DNA of 43,339 nt from Lachnospiraceae bacterium (GTDB lineage Bacteria; Bacillota; Clostridia; Lachnospirales; Lachnospiraceae): NCBI GenBank assembly GCA_017438305.1, contig JAFRVX010000082.1, forward strand, positions 1 to 43,339, read 5' to 3'. Below, in pieces: positions 15,679 to 25,334 of the stretch (its first letter is position 1; each line of letters starts with the position of its first letter). Made by a program: the position numbers and the translations under genes. A model generated the notes under the pieces. The model saw only the letters and a list, made by a program, of their open reading frames with translations, was not told the origin of the DNA and ran no database searches.

Positions 15679-17688
15679 TCAGAAACGAATACCTTCCGAG
15701 ACCATGGTCTGTTCGTCGGCGGCAAGATATCCCAGATAAGCGGGATCATATCTGAAGCAGCCTTCTGTTTCATCATACCAGCCCAGCTCTTTTTTGTTGA
15801 CAGTGATCCGGACTTCTCTGGATTCACCGGCTTCCAGCCGGACCTTTTCGAAGCCCATCAGTGTGCGGACGGGACGTTCCACGGGACTTTCCGGGAAGCT
15901 TACATAAAGCTGGACCACCTGGGCGCCGGCCGCAGCGCCGGTATTGGTGACCCGGGCTGTGAACACAGCCTTTTCAGGATCATTTTCCGCCAGGGCCGCG
16001 TCTGTTATATCAAAGGTGGTATAGCTTAAGCCGAAGCCGAAGGGAAAGTCAGGGGTCTTTCCGTCTCTGTCCAGCTTCTGGTAGCCGTGATAATAGCCGT
16101 AGTGCTGCTCGGTGGTGCTCCATTTGACCTGGGGATAATCCTTTTCGTCCTGAGCAATGGCGAAGGGCAGCTTCCCGCAGGGATTGCACTTGCCGTACAG
16201 AATATCGCAGACCGCGGAGCCGCCTTCCATGCCGGGATAGTAGGCAAAAAGAATGGCCTTCACTTCATCCTGCCAGTCATGGGTCATGATGACATTTCCG
16301 CCCATGAGCACGACAGCGCAGTTTTTATTCAGGGCGGCGGTCCGGTGGATCATCCTGATCTCGTCCTTATGAAGCTGCAGGCTCTTCCGGTCGCCGCCCA
16401 TGACAAAGATGAATTCCCCTTCATCATTATGGCGCATGCCTGCGGTGATGACGACGGCGTCGGCAAAACGGATCAGATCCGCCTTGCGGTGCACTTCATC
16501 GGTGCCCACAAAGGCAAAGGTCACGTCGCCGTATTCCCTTTCCATGGCGTCCATGATGGTGCGGACGTAAGGCGGGCGCACCTTGCTGGAGCCGTGGTCG
16601 CCGATGTTTTCGACCTTCGCCAGATCGCCCACAAAGACGACCTTGGCCGAGCGGGAGAGGGGCAGCAGGCCGTCCTCATTCTTCAGCAGTGTAATGGATT
16701 CCGAGGCAGCGCGCCTGGCAAGGGCGATGTGCTCATCGCAGGCCAGGATGCTCTTATCCATTGCCGGGAGGGCTTTTCGCTGTTCCTCGAAAGCCAGGGT
16801 GGTGCGGATGATCCTCAGGCAGGCGTCATCGATCCTGTCTTCGGTGACGGTCCCTTCCGCCAGGGCCTTTTTGACCTTCTTTTCACTGTAGACGTTGGTC
16901 ACGTGCATCTCCACGTCGCAGCCGCCGTTTAAGCCGCCGGCGGTATCCTTGACGCCCCACATGAAATCGCTGATGACAAAGCCGTCGAAGCCCCATTCAT
17001 CCTTCAGGACGTCCCGGAGCAGATATTTGTTATGGCCGCATTTTTCACCCTGGTACAGGTTGTAAGCGTTCATGACGGAACCGGCGCCGGCCTCCACAGC
17101 CTTTTTGAAATGGGGCAGATAAACCTCGCGTTCGGTCCGTTTGTCTGCGGTGACGCTGACCTTGAAACGGGAGCGTTCCATGCTGTTGAAAGCATAATGC
17201 TTGATACAGGCCACCACGCCTTCTTCCTGGACGCCTTCCATCAGGGCAACAGCCATTTCACCCATGTGGTAGCTGTCTTCGCTGAAGGCCTCCTGGGATC
17301 TGCCGGCGCCCGGGTTGTAGGGGATGTTCATGCAGTCTCCGCCGAAATAGCTGCCGCCGTTTCCGCGGATCTCTTTTCCGATCACATGACCGATCTCCTT
17401 TTCAAGTCCCCGGTCAAAAGTCGCTCCGCAGGCCATGGCCGCCGGGAAGCAGGTGCTGTTTCCGCTGACGACGCCTCTGGGGCCGTCGCAGAAGCCCAGC
17501 TCCGGAATGCCAAGACGCTCACAGCCGCCGAACATATAGGGCACCTCGTTATAGCTGCCCCCGCCCATGCTGTCCTTTAACGTGCTGTGTCCGCCCAGCA
17601 TATAGATCTTTTCTTCCAGCGTCATCTGGGAGAGCAGTTCCCGGGCCTTTTCGTCAAACTGCATCCGATACTCTTTTGTGTTGTCCAT
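15679..17688 (-). CDS. Glycoside hydrolase family 3, beta-glucosidase type
   Basis: A 669-aa enzyme without signal peptide, so it would cut beta-linked glucosides (or xylosides) taken up into the cell. The N-terminal GH3 barrel has LGIPELGFCDGPRGV, CIKHYAFNSMERSR and the nucleophile Asp241 in FVISDFMWGV. A second alpha/beta domain follows (about 320-540, ending FAYYPGMEGGSAVCDILYG), then a fibronectin-III-like domain (about 560-660). GGAGG is 9 nt before the ATG. A good promoter with a LacI-type palindrome lies upstream. The aglycone preference is unknown; plant phenolic glucosides are a fair guess from the other genes. Confidence 0.9.
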   Translation of the reverse strand: MDNTKEYRMQFDEKARELLSQMTLEEKIYMLGGHSTLKDSMGGGSYNEVPYMFGGCERLGIPELGFCDGPRGVVSGNSTCFPAAMACGATFDRGLEKEIGHVIGKEIRGNGGSYFGGDCMNIPYNPGAGRSQEAFSEDSYHMGEMAVALMEGVQEEGVVACIKHYAFNSMERSRFKVSVTADKRTEREVYLPHFKKAVEAGAGSVMNAYNLYQGEKCGHNKYLLRDVLKDEWGFDGFVISDFMWGVKDTAGGLNGGCDVEMHVTNVYSEKKVKKALAEGTVTEDRIDDACLRIIRTTLAFEEQRKALPAMDKSILACDEHIALARRAASESITLLKNEDGLLPLSRSAKVVFVGDLAKVENIGDHGSSKVRPPYVRTIMDAMEREYGDVTFAFVGTDEVHRKADLIRFADAVVITAGMRHNDEGEFIFVMGGDRKSLQLHKDEIRMIHRTAALNKNCAVVLMGGNVIMTHDWQDEVKAILFAYYPGMEGGSAVCDILYGKCNPCGKLPFAIAQDEKDYPQVKWSTTEQHYGYYHGYQKLDRDGKTPDFPFGFGLSYTTFDITDAALAENDPEKAVFTARVTNTGAAAGAQVVQLYVSFPESPVERPVRTLMGFEKVRLEAGESREVRITVNKKELGWYDETEGCFRYDPAYLGYLAADEQTMVSEGIRF

Positions 17689-17719
17689 AAATCATATCCT
17701 CCAAAATGATCTTCAATAC

Positions 17720-17728
17720 TTTAGTAAA
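17720..17728. promoter_or_regulatory. LacI-like palindrome TTTAGTAAA upstream of the GH3 gene
   Basis: A 9-bp odd palindrome lies 31 nt before the GH3 start, downstream of its promoter, where a repressor would block transcription. It is short, so chance is possible. Confidence 0.35.
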
Positions 17729-17753
17729 CCTTTTCCGAATTGCCGATAAAGGC

Positions 17754-17782
17754 ATTATACAGAAAAAATACCGATTTGTGTA
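17754..17782 (-). promoter_or_regulatory. Probable GH3 promoter
   Basis: On the minus strand TACACA (17782-17777), 17-bp spacer, consensus TATAAT (17759-17754). Confidence 0.6.
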
Positions 17783-18043
17783 GCCTGTTTCATAAAGCGG
17801 TACTCTCGTTTGATTTTTTCTTAGCTGTCAAGTCTTTGCTCTATACATAAAGTGATCCCGCTGTCTGATCGGAAAAGAACAGATTTCCGGGTTCAGGCAG
17901 ACTGTTTTTCCTGTGAAATTATGTGGCGTAAAACGTCATCCTGCGATATACTGGAATCATTCGGAAGCCGCCGGCGCGGCTGAACCATAGCATCGTGACG
18001 AAAAAGAGAAATCGCTGACAGCATTTTAAGGAGGTACTGCAGA

Positions 18044-18394
18044 ATGAAAATGCTTCATGTGACCATCAGGACCAACCGGTTCGAAGAGGAACTGAAATTC
18101 TATCAGGAGATCGCAGAACTTGCCGTCACCCGGGACATGCGTCCCATGGGCCGGGAGATGATCTTCCTGTCAAACGGCGAGGGCGAAACGGAGATCGAGA
18201 TCATCGGCACGCCGGAAGCGGATAACGCCGGGAATGAATTCCTGTCCATCGGCTTCAGGACGCAGGATGTGGAAGCCAAAAGGGAAGAACTGCTGGAGAA
18301 AGGTCTGGACGTTTCACCCATGGTGAGCCCCGGTCCCCAGGTGAAGTTTTTCCATGTGACGGATCCCGCAGGGGTCAGGGTCCAGTTTATGTAA
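18044..18394 (+). CDS. VOC-superfamily (glyoxalase-like) protein
   Basis: This 116-aa protein shows the paired beta-alpha-beta-beta-beta modules of the vicinal-oxygen-chelate superfamily, starting MLHVTIRTNRFEEELKFYQE and ending VTDPAGVRVQFM. Metal ligands may be His5, Glu52 and His104, but the chain stops where glyoxalase I normally has its last Glu, so true lactoylglutathione lyase activity is doubtful. AAGGAGG precedes the ATG at ideal spacing. It could be a small-molecule-binding or isomerase protein; the substrate is unknown. Confidence 0.75.
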   Translation: MKMLHVTIRTNRFEEELKFYQEIAELAVTRDMRPMGREMIFLSNGEGETEIEIIGTPEADNAGNEFLSIGFRTQDVEAKREELLEKGLDVSPMVSPGPQVKFFHVTDPAGVRVQFM

Positions 18395-18396
18395 GA

Positions 18397-18513
18397 TTAA
18401 ACCAGCCTGCATTCATAAAAGGGAAAGCAGAACTGTAAAACCAGCCTGCATCCATAACAGGGAAAGCAGAACTGTAAAACAAGCCTGTACCCATAACAGG
18501 AAATGCAGAACAA
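18397..18513. repeat. 39-bp tandem repeat x3
   Basis: Contiguous copies start at 18397, 18436 and 18475; copies 1 and 2 are nearly identical and copy 3 has diverged. They begin right after the VOC stop codon. There are no spacers between units, so this is not a CRISPR array. Confidence 0.9.
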
Positions 18514-18595
18514 TGATATGCCATAGGGCAGGATCCGGATGATCCCGAAGGTTTGATCTCTGAAGGAAAAGACGGATGGAAAAAGGAGGTCCTAT

Positions 18596-20125
18596 ATGAG
18601 TTTTGATCTGGACAGATCCAAAGTCGCCATGCGGGAAGCGGATACCGAGTATGGCAGGGTCCGGGGCGTTCCGGGCAATAATCCGCAGTTTACGGTATTT
18701 AAGGGGATCCCCTACGCCGCGGCTATGGTGGGCGAAAAGCGGTGGAAAATGGCGGAGCCTCATGAAAAATGGGAAGGCGTCCGGGACTGCGTGGAATTCG
18801 GCGCGGCTTCCTTCCAGTTTATGGGCGGGCAGCCGGAGGACATGAAGACCGATGAAGACTGCCTGTTCCTGAATATCTATACGCCGGCAAAGAGCCCCGA
18901 TGAAAAGCTGCCGGTGCTGTTCTTCATCCCCGGCGGCGCTTTCATGGGCGGCGCTTCCAACCGCCCGGCCTATGACGGAGAAGGCTTTAACAAGCGCGGC
19001 GTGATCCTGGTGACCATCAATTACCGGACCGGGCCTCTGGGAATGCTCTGCCATCGGGAAATGCTGAATGAAAATCCCTACGGCGTCTGCGGAAATATCT
19101 ACTACCTGGACCAGATCTTCGCGCTGAAATGGGTCAGGCGGAACATCGCCGGCTTCGGCGGAGATCCGGACAGGATCACGATCATGGGGCATTCATCGGG
19201 CGCTGTGGGCGTAACGGCCCTGGCGGTGTCGCCCCTTACGAAGGGCGACATCTGCGGCTGCATCATCGAAAGCGGCCCGGTCACCCTGGATATCCAGTTC
19301 CCGGACGGAGATCCTCATTCCTCTCCCTTCTGGATGGATAAGGAGGAAGCCCTGCGGCGGGGGGACGCCTATATGGAAGCCCTGGGATGCAGGACGCTGG
19401 ACGAGATGCGTAAGATCCCCTGCGAAAAGCTGGGTGAGGTCTACCGCAAGATGCCCGGGTCCTTATGCTACTTTCGCGGCGTCATAGACGGCTATACCTT
19501 CCCGGAGGATCCGGTGGTGATGTATGCCAGAGGGCAGCATCATGATATCGCCTATATGATTGGCCAGGCCGGTGACGAGGGCATGGGCATGACGGCCCGC
19601 ACCAACGTACTGACAAGAGAGGGCATCGCCCATTACGCGGAAAACTTCGGCGATAAGGCGGCGGAATTCGTTTCCTATGCCCGGAACTTAACCGACGCGG
19701 AGATTGCCTTCGGGCTGATGGACGAAAACGCCTACCGCTGCCGGATGTTCGCGGAGACCCAGCTGGCAAAGAACATGAAGCCCGCTTATTATTACGCCAC
19801 CATCCGCCGGGCTCCCGGCGATGACGCCGGCGCCTATCACGGCATCGAGCACTGGTACGTTTTCCAGACCCTGGACCGCGACTGGCGGCCCTACGCCGGA
19901 TCCGATTACGACCTCTCCGATAAAATGTGCACCTACTGGGCGAACTTCGTGAAAAACGGCGATCCCAACAGTCCCGGCCTGGAAGCCTGGACGCCCTATA
20001 CTGCGGAAAAACCCGAAGCCATGATGTTCGACGTATCCCCCTGGATGGGCGTACGGAAGCTTCAGAAGATCCAGCAGTTCAAGCTGGACTACTTCACCGA
20101 AAAGATCCGGGAAGGAAAGGTCTGA
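18596..20125 (+). CDS. Type-B carboxylesterase
   Basis: A 509-aa cytoplasmic alpha/beta hydrolase of the carboxylesterase/cholinesterase family. It has FKGIPYA (near 36), EDCLFLNIYTP (87-97), the oxyanion loop PGGAFMGGA (112-120), and the nucleophile elbow GHSSG (198-202) with Ser200; most relatives have GESAG, so the His at 199 is a variant. His415 in YHGIEHWYVF is the catalytic His. It would hydrolyse carboxylic esters, possibly acylated plant metabolites. AAGGAGG sets the start. It is followed after 29 nt by the AbrB-type transporter and may share a transcript. Confidence 0.88.
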   Translation: MSFDLDRSKVAMREADTEYGRVRGVPGNNPQFTVFKGIPYAAAMVGEKRWKMAEPHEKWEGVRDCVEFGAASFQFMGGQPEDMKTDEDCLFLNIYTPAKSPDEKLPVLFFIPGGAFMGGASNRPAYDGEGFNKRGVILVTINYRTGPLGMLCHREMLNENPYGVCGNIYYLDQIFALKWVRRNIAGFGGDPDRITIMGHSSGAVGVTALAVSPLTKGDICGCIIESGPVTLDIQFPDGDPHSSPFWMDKEEALRRGDAYMEALGCRTLDEMRKIPCEKLGEVYRKMPGSLCYFRGVIDGYTFPEDPVVMYARGQHHDIAYMIGQAGDEGMGMTARTNVLTREGIAHYAENFGDKAAEFVSYARNLTDAEIAFGLMDENAYRCRMFAETQLAKNMKPAYYYATIRRAPGDDAGAYHGIEHWYVFQTLDRDWRPYAGSDYDLSDKMCTYWANFVKNGDPNSPGLEAWTPYTAEKPEAMMFDVSPWMGVRKLQKIQQFKLDYFTEKIREGKV

Positions 20126-20154
20126 GAACAAACTAAAAACAAACAGGAGTATTT

Positions 20155-21327
20155 ATGAATTTTGTCTGGTTTCTGGTGACCCTGGCGGTTGCCTGTCTCG
20201 GGAGTTTTATAGCCAGGAAGCTGAAGTTGCCGGCCGGCGCCATGGTGGGCTCCATGGCCTTTGTCATCGCCTTTAACCTGATCACGGATAAAGGGTATTT
20301 TTACCCGGATCTGAAGATCGTAATGCAGATCGTCTCCGGCGCCATGATCGGCGGCAAACTGGGACGGGAAGACGTGAAGGAACTGAAAATCAATATCCTG
20401 CCGGTACTGATCCTGATCGTGATGATGGTGATCCTGAACATCGCCTTCGGCACCTCCATCTATATGGCCAGCGAACTGGATATCGCCACATCCCTCTTTG
20501 CCACGACGCCCGGCGGTGTGGCGGATATGGCGCTTATAAGTGAAGAACTGGGCGCGAATACCGCCTATGTGGCCATTCTCCAGGTGTTCCGCCTGCTGAT
20601 CATCTACACCTTCTGCCCGCCGCTCTTTAAGCTGGCCATGAAGAAGGGCGTGGTAAAGGCAGCGGGCAGCGGACCAGAAAAGAAAACGCTCCCGAAGGCG
20701 GGACCGGCTTCAGAGGAAGAAAAGACCTTGGGAGCCGGAGAGCCCCTGGGAGCAGGACAGACCCCGGAAGTGAAGGCTTCGGCTAATGATTCCGGGAACG
20801 GCGCTGCGGCCCCGGCCAGACGGGGCTTTGAACCGGTGCGCTTTGCCTGCCTGATCCTGGCAGCGGCAGCCATCGGTATGTTATTCCACTTCCTGCACGT
20901 CACTGCTGGTCCTATCCTGGGCGGCATGGTGGGCGGCGCCATTTATACCATCTGCACCCGGAAGACCCTGTTCCCGAAACAGGTGACCACCGGCCTTCAG
21001 ACCGTGGCCGGCGCCTTTATCGGCATGAACATGACCCGGGAAAGCCTGATGAACCTACCGGAGCTGATCGTCCCGATCCTGATCATGATCGTGGGCATTC
21101 TGGCCTTCGTTTTTATCACCAGCTTCCTCATCCACAAGATCACAAAACTGGATTACGCCACCTGCATGTTTGCCTCCACCCCCGGCGGCCTTCAGGAAAT
21201 GGCCCTTCTTGCGGAGGAGATGGGCGTGAACCCCTTAAAGGTTTCCGTGATGCAGACCTGCCGGCTGTTCTTTGTCATCAGCTTCTTCCCCACGATGATC
21301 CGGTTTATCTATATGCTGGTGAACTGA
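20155..21327 (+). CDS. AbrB-family membrane protein (putative transporter)
   Basis: A 390-aa membrane protein with about ten hydrophobic segments in two homologous halves. Each half carries the same signature, FATTPGGVADMALISEELG in the first and FASTPGGLQEMALLAEEMG in the second, which marks the AbrB (so-called ammonia monooxygenase-associated) membrane family. The family's transport substrate is not established. The halves are joined by a 60-residue soluble linker (about 165-225) rich in Gly, Pro, Ala and Glu, longer than I expect and apparently grown by in-frame duplication. AGGAG precedes the ATG. Co-location with a carboxylesterase suggests uptake or export of an ester or its acid, but this is inference. 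Confidence 0.75.
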   Translation: MNFVWFLVTLAVACLGSFIARKLKLPAGAMVGSMAFVIAFNLITDKGYFYPDLKIVMQIVSGAMIGGKLGREDVKELKINILPVLILIVMMVILNIAFGTSIYMASELDIATSLFATTPGGVADMALISEELGANTAYVAILQVFRLLIIYTFCPPLFKLAMKKGVVKAAGSGPEKKTLPKAGPASEEEKTLGAGEPLGAGQTPEVKASANDSGNGAAAPARRGFEPVRFACLILAAAAIGMLFHFLHVTAGPILGGMVGGAIYTICTRKTLFPKQVTTGLQTVAGAFIGMNMTRESLMNLPELIVPILIMIVGILAFVFITSFLIHKITKLDYATCMFASTPGGLQEMALLAEEMGVNPLKVSVMQTCRLFFVISFFPTMIRFIYMLVN

Positions 21328-21451
21328 TAAGCCTCCCGAGGCCGCCGCTTTGATGTATTCCGCCTTATTTTGGGGTGTATCCCCAACGATGATACCAGAG
21401 AAAATCATAAGGTCTGTATATAAAGACGGCAGACCCTGGAAAACATCAAGT

Positions 21452-21538
21452 AATAATACAGACGCAGGAATGCATCATAAAATAATACAGACGCAGGAAC
21501 GCATCATGAAAGAATACAGACGCGGAGAAGCGAATAAA
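21452..21538. repeat. 29-bp tandem repeat x3
   Basis: Copies of AATAATACAGACGCAGGAA and following bases start at 21452, 21481 and 21510; the third is decayed. They lie in the 5' region of the CoA-transferase gene. Confidence 0.85.
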
Positions 21539-21574
21539 TTTAAAACGGCAGCAGATATATGAGGAGGATCCGAT

Positions 21575-22912
21575 ATGAACCGATTTTACAGTGAATACCG
21601 GGAAAAGCTCCGCACCCCGGAGGAAGCCGTCAAGGTGATCAAAAGCGGAGACTGGGTGGATTATACCACCAATGTAGGCTTCCCGATCCTGCTGGACCGG
21701 GCCCTGGCAAAACACCGGGATGAGCTGTTTGACGTAAAGATCCGGGGAAATCTGCTGAACGGACCGCTGGAGACCGTGGAGGGGGACTTGAGCCGGGAGC
21801 ATTTTTACTACAACAGCTGGCACCTTTCCGCCTATGAGCGCCACCTGTGCGACCGGGGACTCTGCAATTTCATCCCCATGATCTTCCGGAACGTGGTGCC
21901 CTATTACAAATATTTCCTGACGGTCAACGTGGCCATGATGTGCGTAACCCCCATGGACCGGCACGGCTATTTCAATCTGTCCTCCGCCACCGGCGTGGCA
22001 AAGGGAATCCTGGATAAGGCGGATGTGGTGATCCTTGAGGTGAACGAGCATCTGCCCTGGATCTACGGCGGCTTTGATGAAAGCATTCACATCTCCGAAG
22101 TGGATTTTGTGGTGGAGGGAGAGCATCCGGAGCTGCCGGAATTTCCCATCAATCCGCCGACGCCGGAAGATATGGCCATAGCGGACCACATCCTTCCGTT
22201 CATTCAGGACGGCGCTACGCTGCAGCTGGGGATCGGGGCATTGCCTAACGTCATCGGCGCGGAGATCGCGAAGTCAGATCTGAAGGATCTGGGCATGCAC
22301 ACCGAGCTGGGCGGCGACGCCTATTATCAGCTGTACCGGGCGGGGAAGCTCACCAATAAGTATAAGAACATCGACCGGGGAAAGGGCGTTCTGGGCATGG
22401 CCTTCGGATCAAAGGACTTTTACGACTGGATCGACCGGAATCCCGGCGTCATCGCCTGTCCGCTGGAGTATGTGAATGCGCCGGAGACCATTGCGAAGAT
22501 CGACAACATGATCTCCATCAACAACTGCATTGCCGTGGACCTGTACGGACAGATCAGCGCGGAAAGCGCCGGCACCCGGCAGATCAGCGGCACCGGCGGC
22601 CAGCTGGATTTCCTGACCGGCGCGGCCATGAGTCACGGAGGGAAGGCCTTTATCACGATGACGTCCTCCTTTACCGATAAGGACGGCGTGCGGCACTCCC
22701 GCATCGTTCCCACGTTCCAGGGAGACATCGTCACCAGCCCCAGAAGCCAGGTCTACTACCTGGTGACGGAATTCGGCGCGGTCAACCTGACCGGCCGCAC
22801 CACCTGGGAAAGGGCGGAGATGCTCATCGATATCGCCCATCCGGACTTCAGGGACGAACTGATCCGAGCCGCGGAAAACCAGAAGATCTGGCGGAAGTCG
22901 AATAAACGGTAG
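21575..22912 (+). CDS. Acyl-CoA:carboxylate CoA-transferase (butyryl-CoA:acetate / 4-hydroxybutyrate type)
   Basis: This 445-aa enzyme belongs to the acetyl-CoA hydrolase/transferase family. It moves CoA from an acyl-CoA to acetate or another acid, often the last step of butyrate formation in gut Clostridia. LQLGIGALPNVIG (217-228) is the CoA-binding loop and Glu244 in GMHTELGGD is the catalytic Glu that forms the thioester. The QISGTGGQLDFLTGA, TSPRSQVYYLVTEFGAVNL and IAHPDFRDELI motifs are family hallmarks. The acyl specificity (butyryl, 4-hydroxybutyryl, succinyl, propionyl) cannot be read by eye. GAGGAGG precedes the ATG. It stands alone between repeats. Confidence 0.87.
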   Translation: MNRFYSEYREKLRTPEEAVKVIKSGDWVDYTTNVGFPILLDRALAKHRDELFDVKIRGNLLNGPLETVEGDLSREHFYYNSWHLSAYERHLCDRGLCNFIPMIFRNVVPYYKYFLTVNVAMMCVTPMDRHGYFNLSSATGVAKGILDKADVVILEVNEHLPWIYGGFDESIHISEVDFVVEGEHPELPEFPINPPTPEDMAIADHILPFIQDGATLQLGIGALPNVIGAEIAKSDLKDLGMHTELGGDAYYQLYRAGKLTNKYKNIDRGKGVLGMAFGSKDFYDWIDRNPGVIACPLEYVNAPETIAKIDNMISINNCIAVDLYGQISAESAGTRQISGTGGQLDFLTGAAMSHGGKAFITMTSSFTDKDGVRHSRIVPTFQGDIVTSPRSQVYYLVTEFGAVNLTGRTTWERAEMLIDIAHPDFRDELIRAAENQKIWRKSNKR

Positions 22913-22929
22913 AAGAACAGAAGAACAAA

Positions 22930-23004
22930 AGACGACCTTACGGGAATCGAACAGGGCGCAGAAGAAAAGCAGACCAGAAGACGACCTTACGGGAATAGAA
23001 CAGG
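22930..23004. repeat. 26-bp direct repeat x2, period 49
   Basis: AGACGACCTTACGGGAAT and 8 following bases occur at 22930-22955 and 22979-23004 with one mismatch, just after the CoA-transferase stop. Confidence 0.85.
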
Positions 23005-23204
23005 CGGCAGGATGAGGATCTGAAAAAAAACCTGAAGAGAGCAGAGCTGTTGAGTAGAGAGCCTTTATGGAATGAATGTCTGCAGGGCTTGTTTGGAACG
23101 AATGGCTTCAGAGTTTTTCAGGATTTATGCAGGAGCAGATTTCCTGGAATCAAATACAAAACAACATTACATAAAAAACATTATTAGTGATGAGGTAAAA
23201 CGAT

Positions 23205-23990
23205 ATGGCACTTTATCATGTGAATTTCTTTTCCCAGTGTCTGGGCGGCCAGACGGAGCTTTATGCGGTGATCCCCCATGACGTTCCCGAAATGGCGGCG
23301 CAGAATAACCCCCGTTATCAGAGGCCTCCCAGGGTCCTGGTGATGCTCCACGGCTATTCGGGCAACGCGGCGGACTGGGTCACCGGCAGCCGCATCCGCG
23401 AATATGCCCAGGAGTACAATCTGGCGGTGCTGATGCCCAACGGCCGCAACAGTTTCTATGTAGACAAGGAAAGCACGGGCGAAAAATACGCCGCCTATGT
23501 GGGCAGTGAGCTTCTTGCCTATGCGGCAAAGGCCTTCGGACTGGATGTCTCGCCGGAGAACTGTATCATCGGCGGCCTTTCCATGGGCGGCTTCGGCGCC
23601 ATCCACACCGGGCTGATGTTCGACAGCTATTCGAAGGTTATCGGCCTTTCCAGCGCCCTCATCGTCAACCAGCTGGCCGTGATGGAGGATAATCCCATGG
23701 CGAACAAGGCTTATTATGTGAACACCTTCGGTGATCTTTCTGTGGCGGCCATGACGGATCACAATCCTGAAGTTCTGGTGCTGAAGCGGAAAAAAGAAGG
23801 CAGGAAGATGCCGGATATCTACATGGCCTGCGGATCCGAGGATTTCCTCTTTGATGCCAACAATGAACTGGACGCCTTCCTGACCGAGCAGGGCGTTGCC
23901 CATGAATACCATGTTTCTCCGGGCATCCACAACTGGACTTTCTGGAACGAATATCTGGAACCCGCCATCAAATGGGCTCTGGGTGAATAA
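23205..23990 (+). CDS. Tributyrin-esterase-like serine hydrolase (esterase D family)
   Basis: A 261-aa alpha/beta hydrolase of the esterase D/antigen 85 type. It has the LHGYSGNAADW oxyanion region (48-58), nucleophile Ser126 in GGLSMGGFGA, Asp213 in CGSEDFLFD and His242 in GIHNWTFW. Relatives include tributyrin and acetyl esterases that act on short-chain acyl groups, including acetylated sugars. There is no signal peptide, so it is cytoplasmic. GAGG lies upstream of the ATG at moderate spacing. A large terminator hairpin follows at once, so the gene is probably monocistronic. Confidence 0.82.
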   Translation: MALYHVNFFSQCLGGQTELYAVIPHDVPEMAAQNNPRYQRPPRVLVMLHGYSGNAADWVTGSRIREYAQEYNLAVLMPNGRNSFYVDKESTGEKYAAYVGSELLAYAAKAFGLDVSPENCIIGGLSMGGFGAIHTGLMFDSYSKVIGLSSALIVNQLAVMEDNPMANKAYYVNTFGDLSVAAMTDHNPEVLVLKRKKEGRKMPDIYMACGSEDFLFDANNELDAFLTEQGVAHEYHVSPGIHNWTFWNEYLEPAIKWALGE

Positions 23991-24002
23991 ACAGACGCAT
24001 AG

Positions 24003-24094
24003 AAAAAGAGCAGGGCATTGAGATGACCCCCAGACGTCAGATCTGAAATCTAACGATTGGGGGTCGGTTCACTTGAATGCTCTGCTCTTTTTTT
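24003..24094. terminator. Large three-tier bidirectional terminator
   Basis: The outer arms AAAAAGAGCAGGGCATT (24003-24019) and AATGCTCTGCTCTTTTT (24076-24092) enclose GACCCCCA (24024-24031) with TGGGGGTC (24058-24065), and a small TCAGATCTGA palindrome sits inside. A-runs and T-runs flank both ends, so it can end transcripts of both convergent genes. Confidence 0.85.
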
Positions 24095-24167
24095 ATCTGC
24101 GAAGAGGAAAAAAGGGCGCATCTGTACTCAGGAAGCTGACGAATACGTACGATCCCGGAACGCGGCC

Positions 24168-25334
24168 TTATGCAGCTTCCTTTGGTTCGCCGAAGCCTTT
24201 CAGGATGATCAGGGAGATGGCGGCACCCAGAAGGATCATACCCGCCAGGGCAATGCTGAACTGGTTCCGGGGCGTGTTCCCGCTGAGCACGGAAGAGGAG
24301 ATGCCGCCCAGAACGATAGGGGAGATGAGTCCGCCGATGCCTCCGAAGATGGAGAACAGCCCGGAGGCTTTGGCCACCGCTTCCTGCCTGACCAGGATGC
24401 TCGTCAGATAGCCGCCCATGGCATTGAAGCAGCTGATGGAGACGCCGGTCAGAAAGCTGGAGATCACGGCTCCCGGCATACCGGGAATGAACAGGATCAC
24501 CGCATACGCGGCGGCAGCAGAGAACACCGCAAAGGGAAGCGTAGCGCGTTTCAGGAGTTTTGTTATTTTACTGAACAGAACGCCCATGAGCAGGGAAGAA
24601 ACGGAACTGACTGCCGTAACGATGCCGGCGGCGCCGGTGTCGGAGGTGATCTCCCGGGCGATATGCATGCCGATATTTGAGGAATAAGCGTTCACGAAAA
24701 GGGTATGCAAAAAAGCCGTCACAGCCAGGATGTAGACCATGGCGTTCAGCTTTCGGACGGAACGGCTGTTTCTTTCGGAAATGGTGCCCCGGGGAAGCAG
24801 AAGCAGGATGACCGCAAGGCTGATAAAGGCCATCAGGTAGACCAGGTAGAAATAGCGGAGTCCGGATTTGGCCAGGAGTCCTCCGATCAGATTACCTGCC
24901 ATGGCGCCGATGCCCATGCCTACGACATTGATCCCCAGATAGGACGCTCTGTTTTCCACGGGGATGAATTCCGCGATGATCGCCGTGATGACAGGACCTG
25001 CCAGGCCGAAGCCAAAGCCGATCAGCAGGCGGGAAATAAACAGGACTGTAAAGCTTTCCGATAAGAAGGGCAGCGTCCCGCAGACACCGATAACGGCAGC
25101 CGCCAGCAGGGCGATATTCTTCTTGGTCATTCTGGTGGTCAGCCATCCGATGATAAGGGATCCCACCATCAGGAACGCATAGGGCAGGGTCTGCATTAGC
25201 TGAACCACACTGGTACTCTGATCACTATACCTTTCCCTTACCAGGTTCAGCACCGGAACAATGCCGGTGATGTTCAGGCCGAAGGCCATAGCTATGGCAA
25301 AAATACTGATGCCGACTTTAATACTACGATTCAT
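24168..25334 (-). CDS. Major facilitator superfamily transporter
   Basis: A 388-aa protein with about twelve hydrophobic helices, the loop GWLTTRMTKKN after helix 2 (motif A-like) and LLIGFGFGLAGPVITAIIAEFIP in helices 4-5 typical of drug/metabolite MFS carriers. The longest frame starts at 25352 without a ribosome site; the ATG at 25334 has AGAGGTG upstream, so I use it. The substrate cannot be told. It is convergent with the esterase and shares the terminator. Confidence 0.85.
   Translation of the reverse strand: MNRSIKVGISIFAIAMAFGLNITGIVPVLNLVRERYSDQSTSVVQLMQTLPYAFLMVGSLIIGWLTTRMTKKNIALLAAAVIGVCGTLPFLSESFTVLFISRLLIGFGFGLAGPVITAIIAEFIPVENRASYLGINVVGMGIGAMAGNLIGGLLAKSGLRYFYLVYLMAFISLAVILLLLPRGTISERNSRSVRKLNAMVYILAVTAFLHTLFVNAYSSNIGMHIAREITSDTGAAGIVTAVSSVSSLLMGVLFSKITKLLKRATLPFAVFSAAAAYAVILFIPGMPGAVISSFLTGVSISCFNAMGGYLTSILVRQEAVAKASGLFSIFGGIGGLISPIVLGGISSSVLSGNTPRNQFSIALAGMILLGAAISLIILKGFGEPKEAA

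Larger units (their letters stand above)
17689..18043. other. Divergent spacer, GH3 gene / VOC gene
   Basis: 355 nt with the GH3 promoter and operator-like site at the left. On the plus strand TATACT (17947-17952) could be a -10 box for the VOC gene, but I find no -35. Confidence 0.5.

Noticed and set aside
16087..16932. 281-codon plus-strand frame opposite the GH3 gene
   Set aside because: It is a shadow of a gene with a clear nucleophile motif and three expected domains.
18397..18513. Three 39-bp repeats as a possible CRISPR array
   Set aside because: The units are contiguous with no spacers, copies diverge stepwise and no cas gene is near.
18413..19192. 259-codon minus-strand frame opposite the carboxylesterase
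   Set aside because: It is antisense to a clear gene, and one of its ends lies within the 39-bp repeats.
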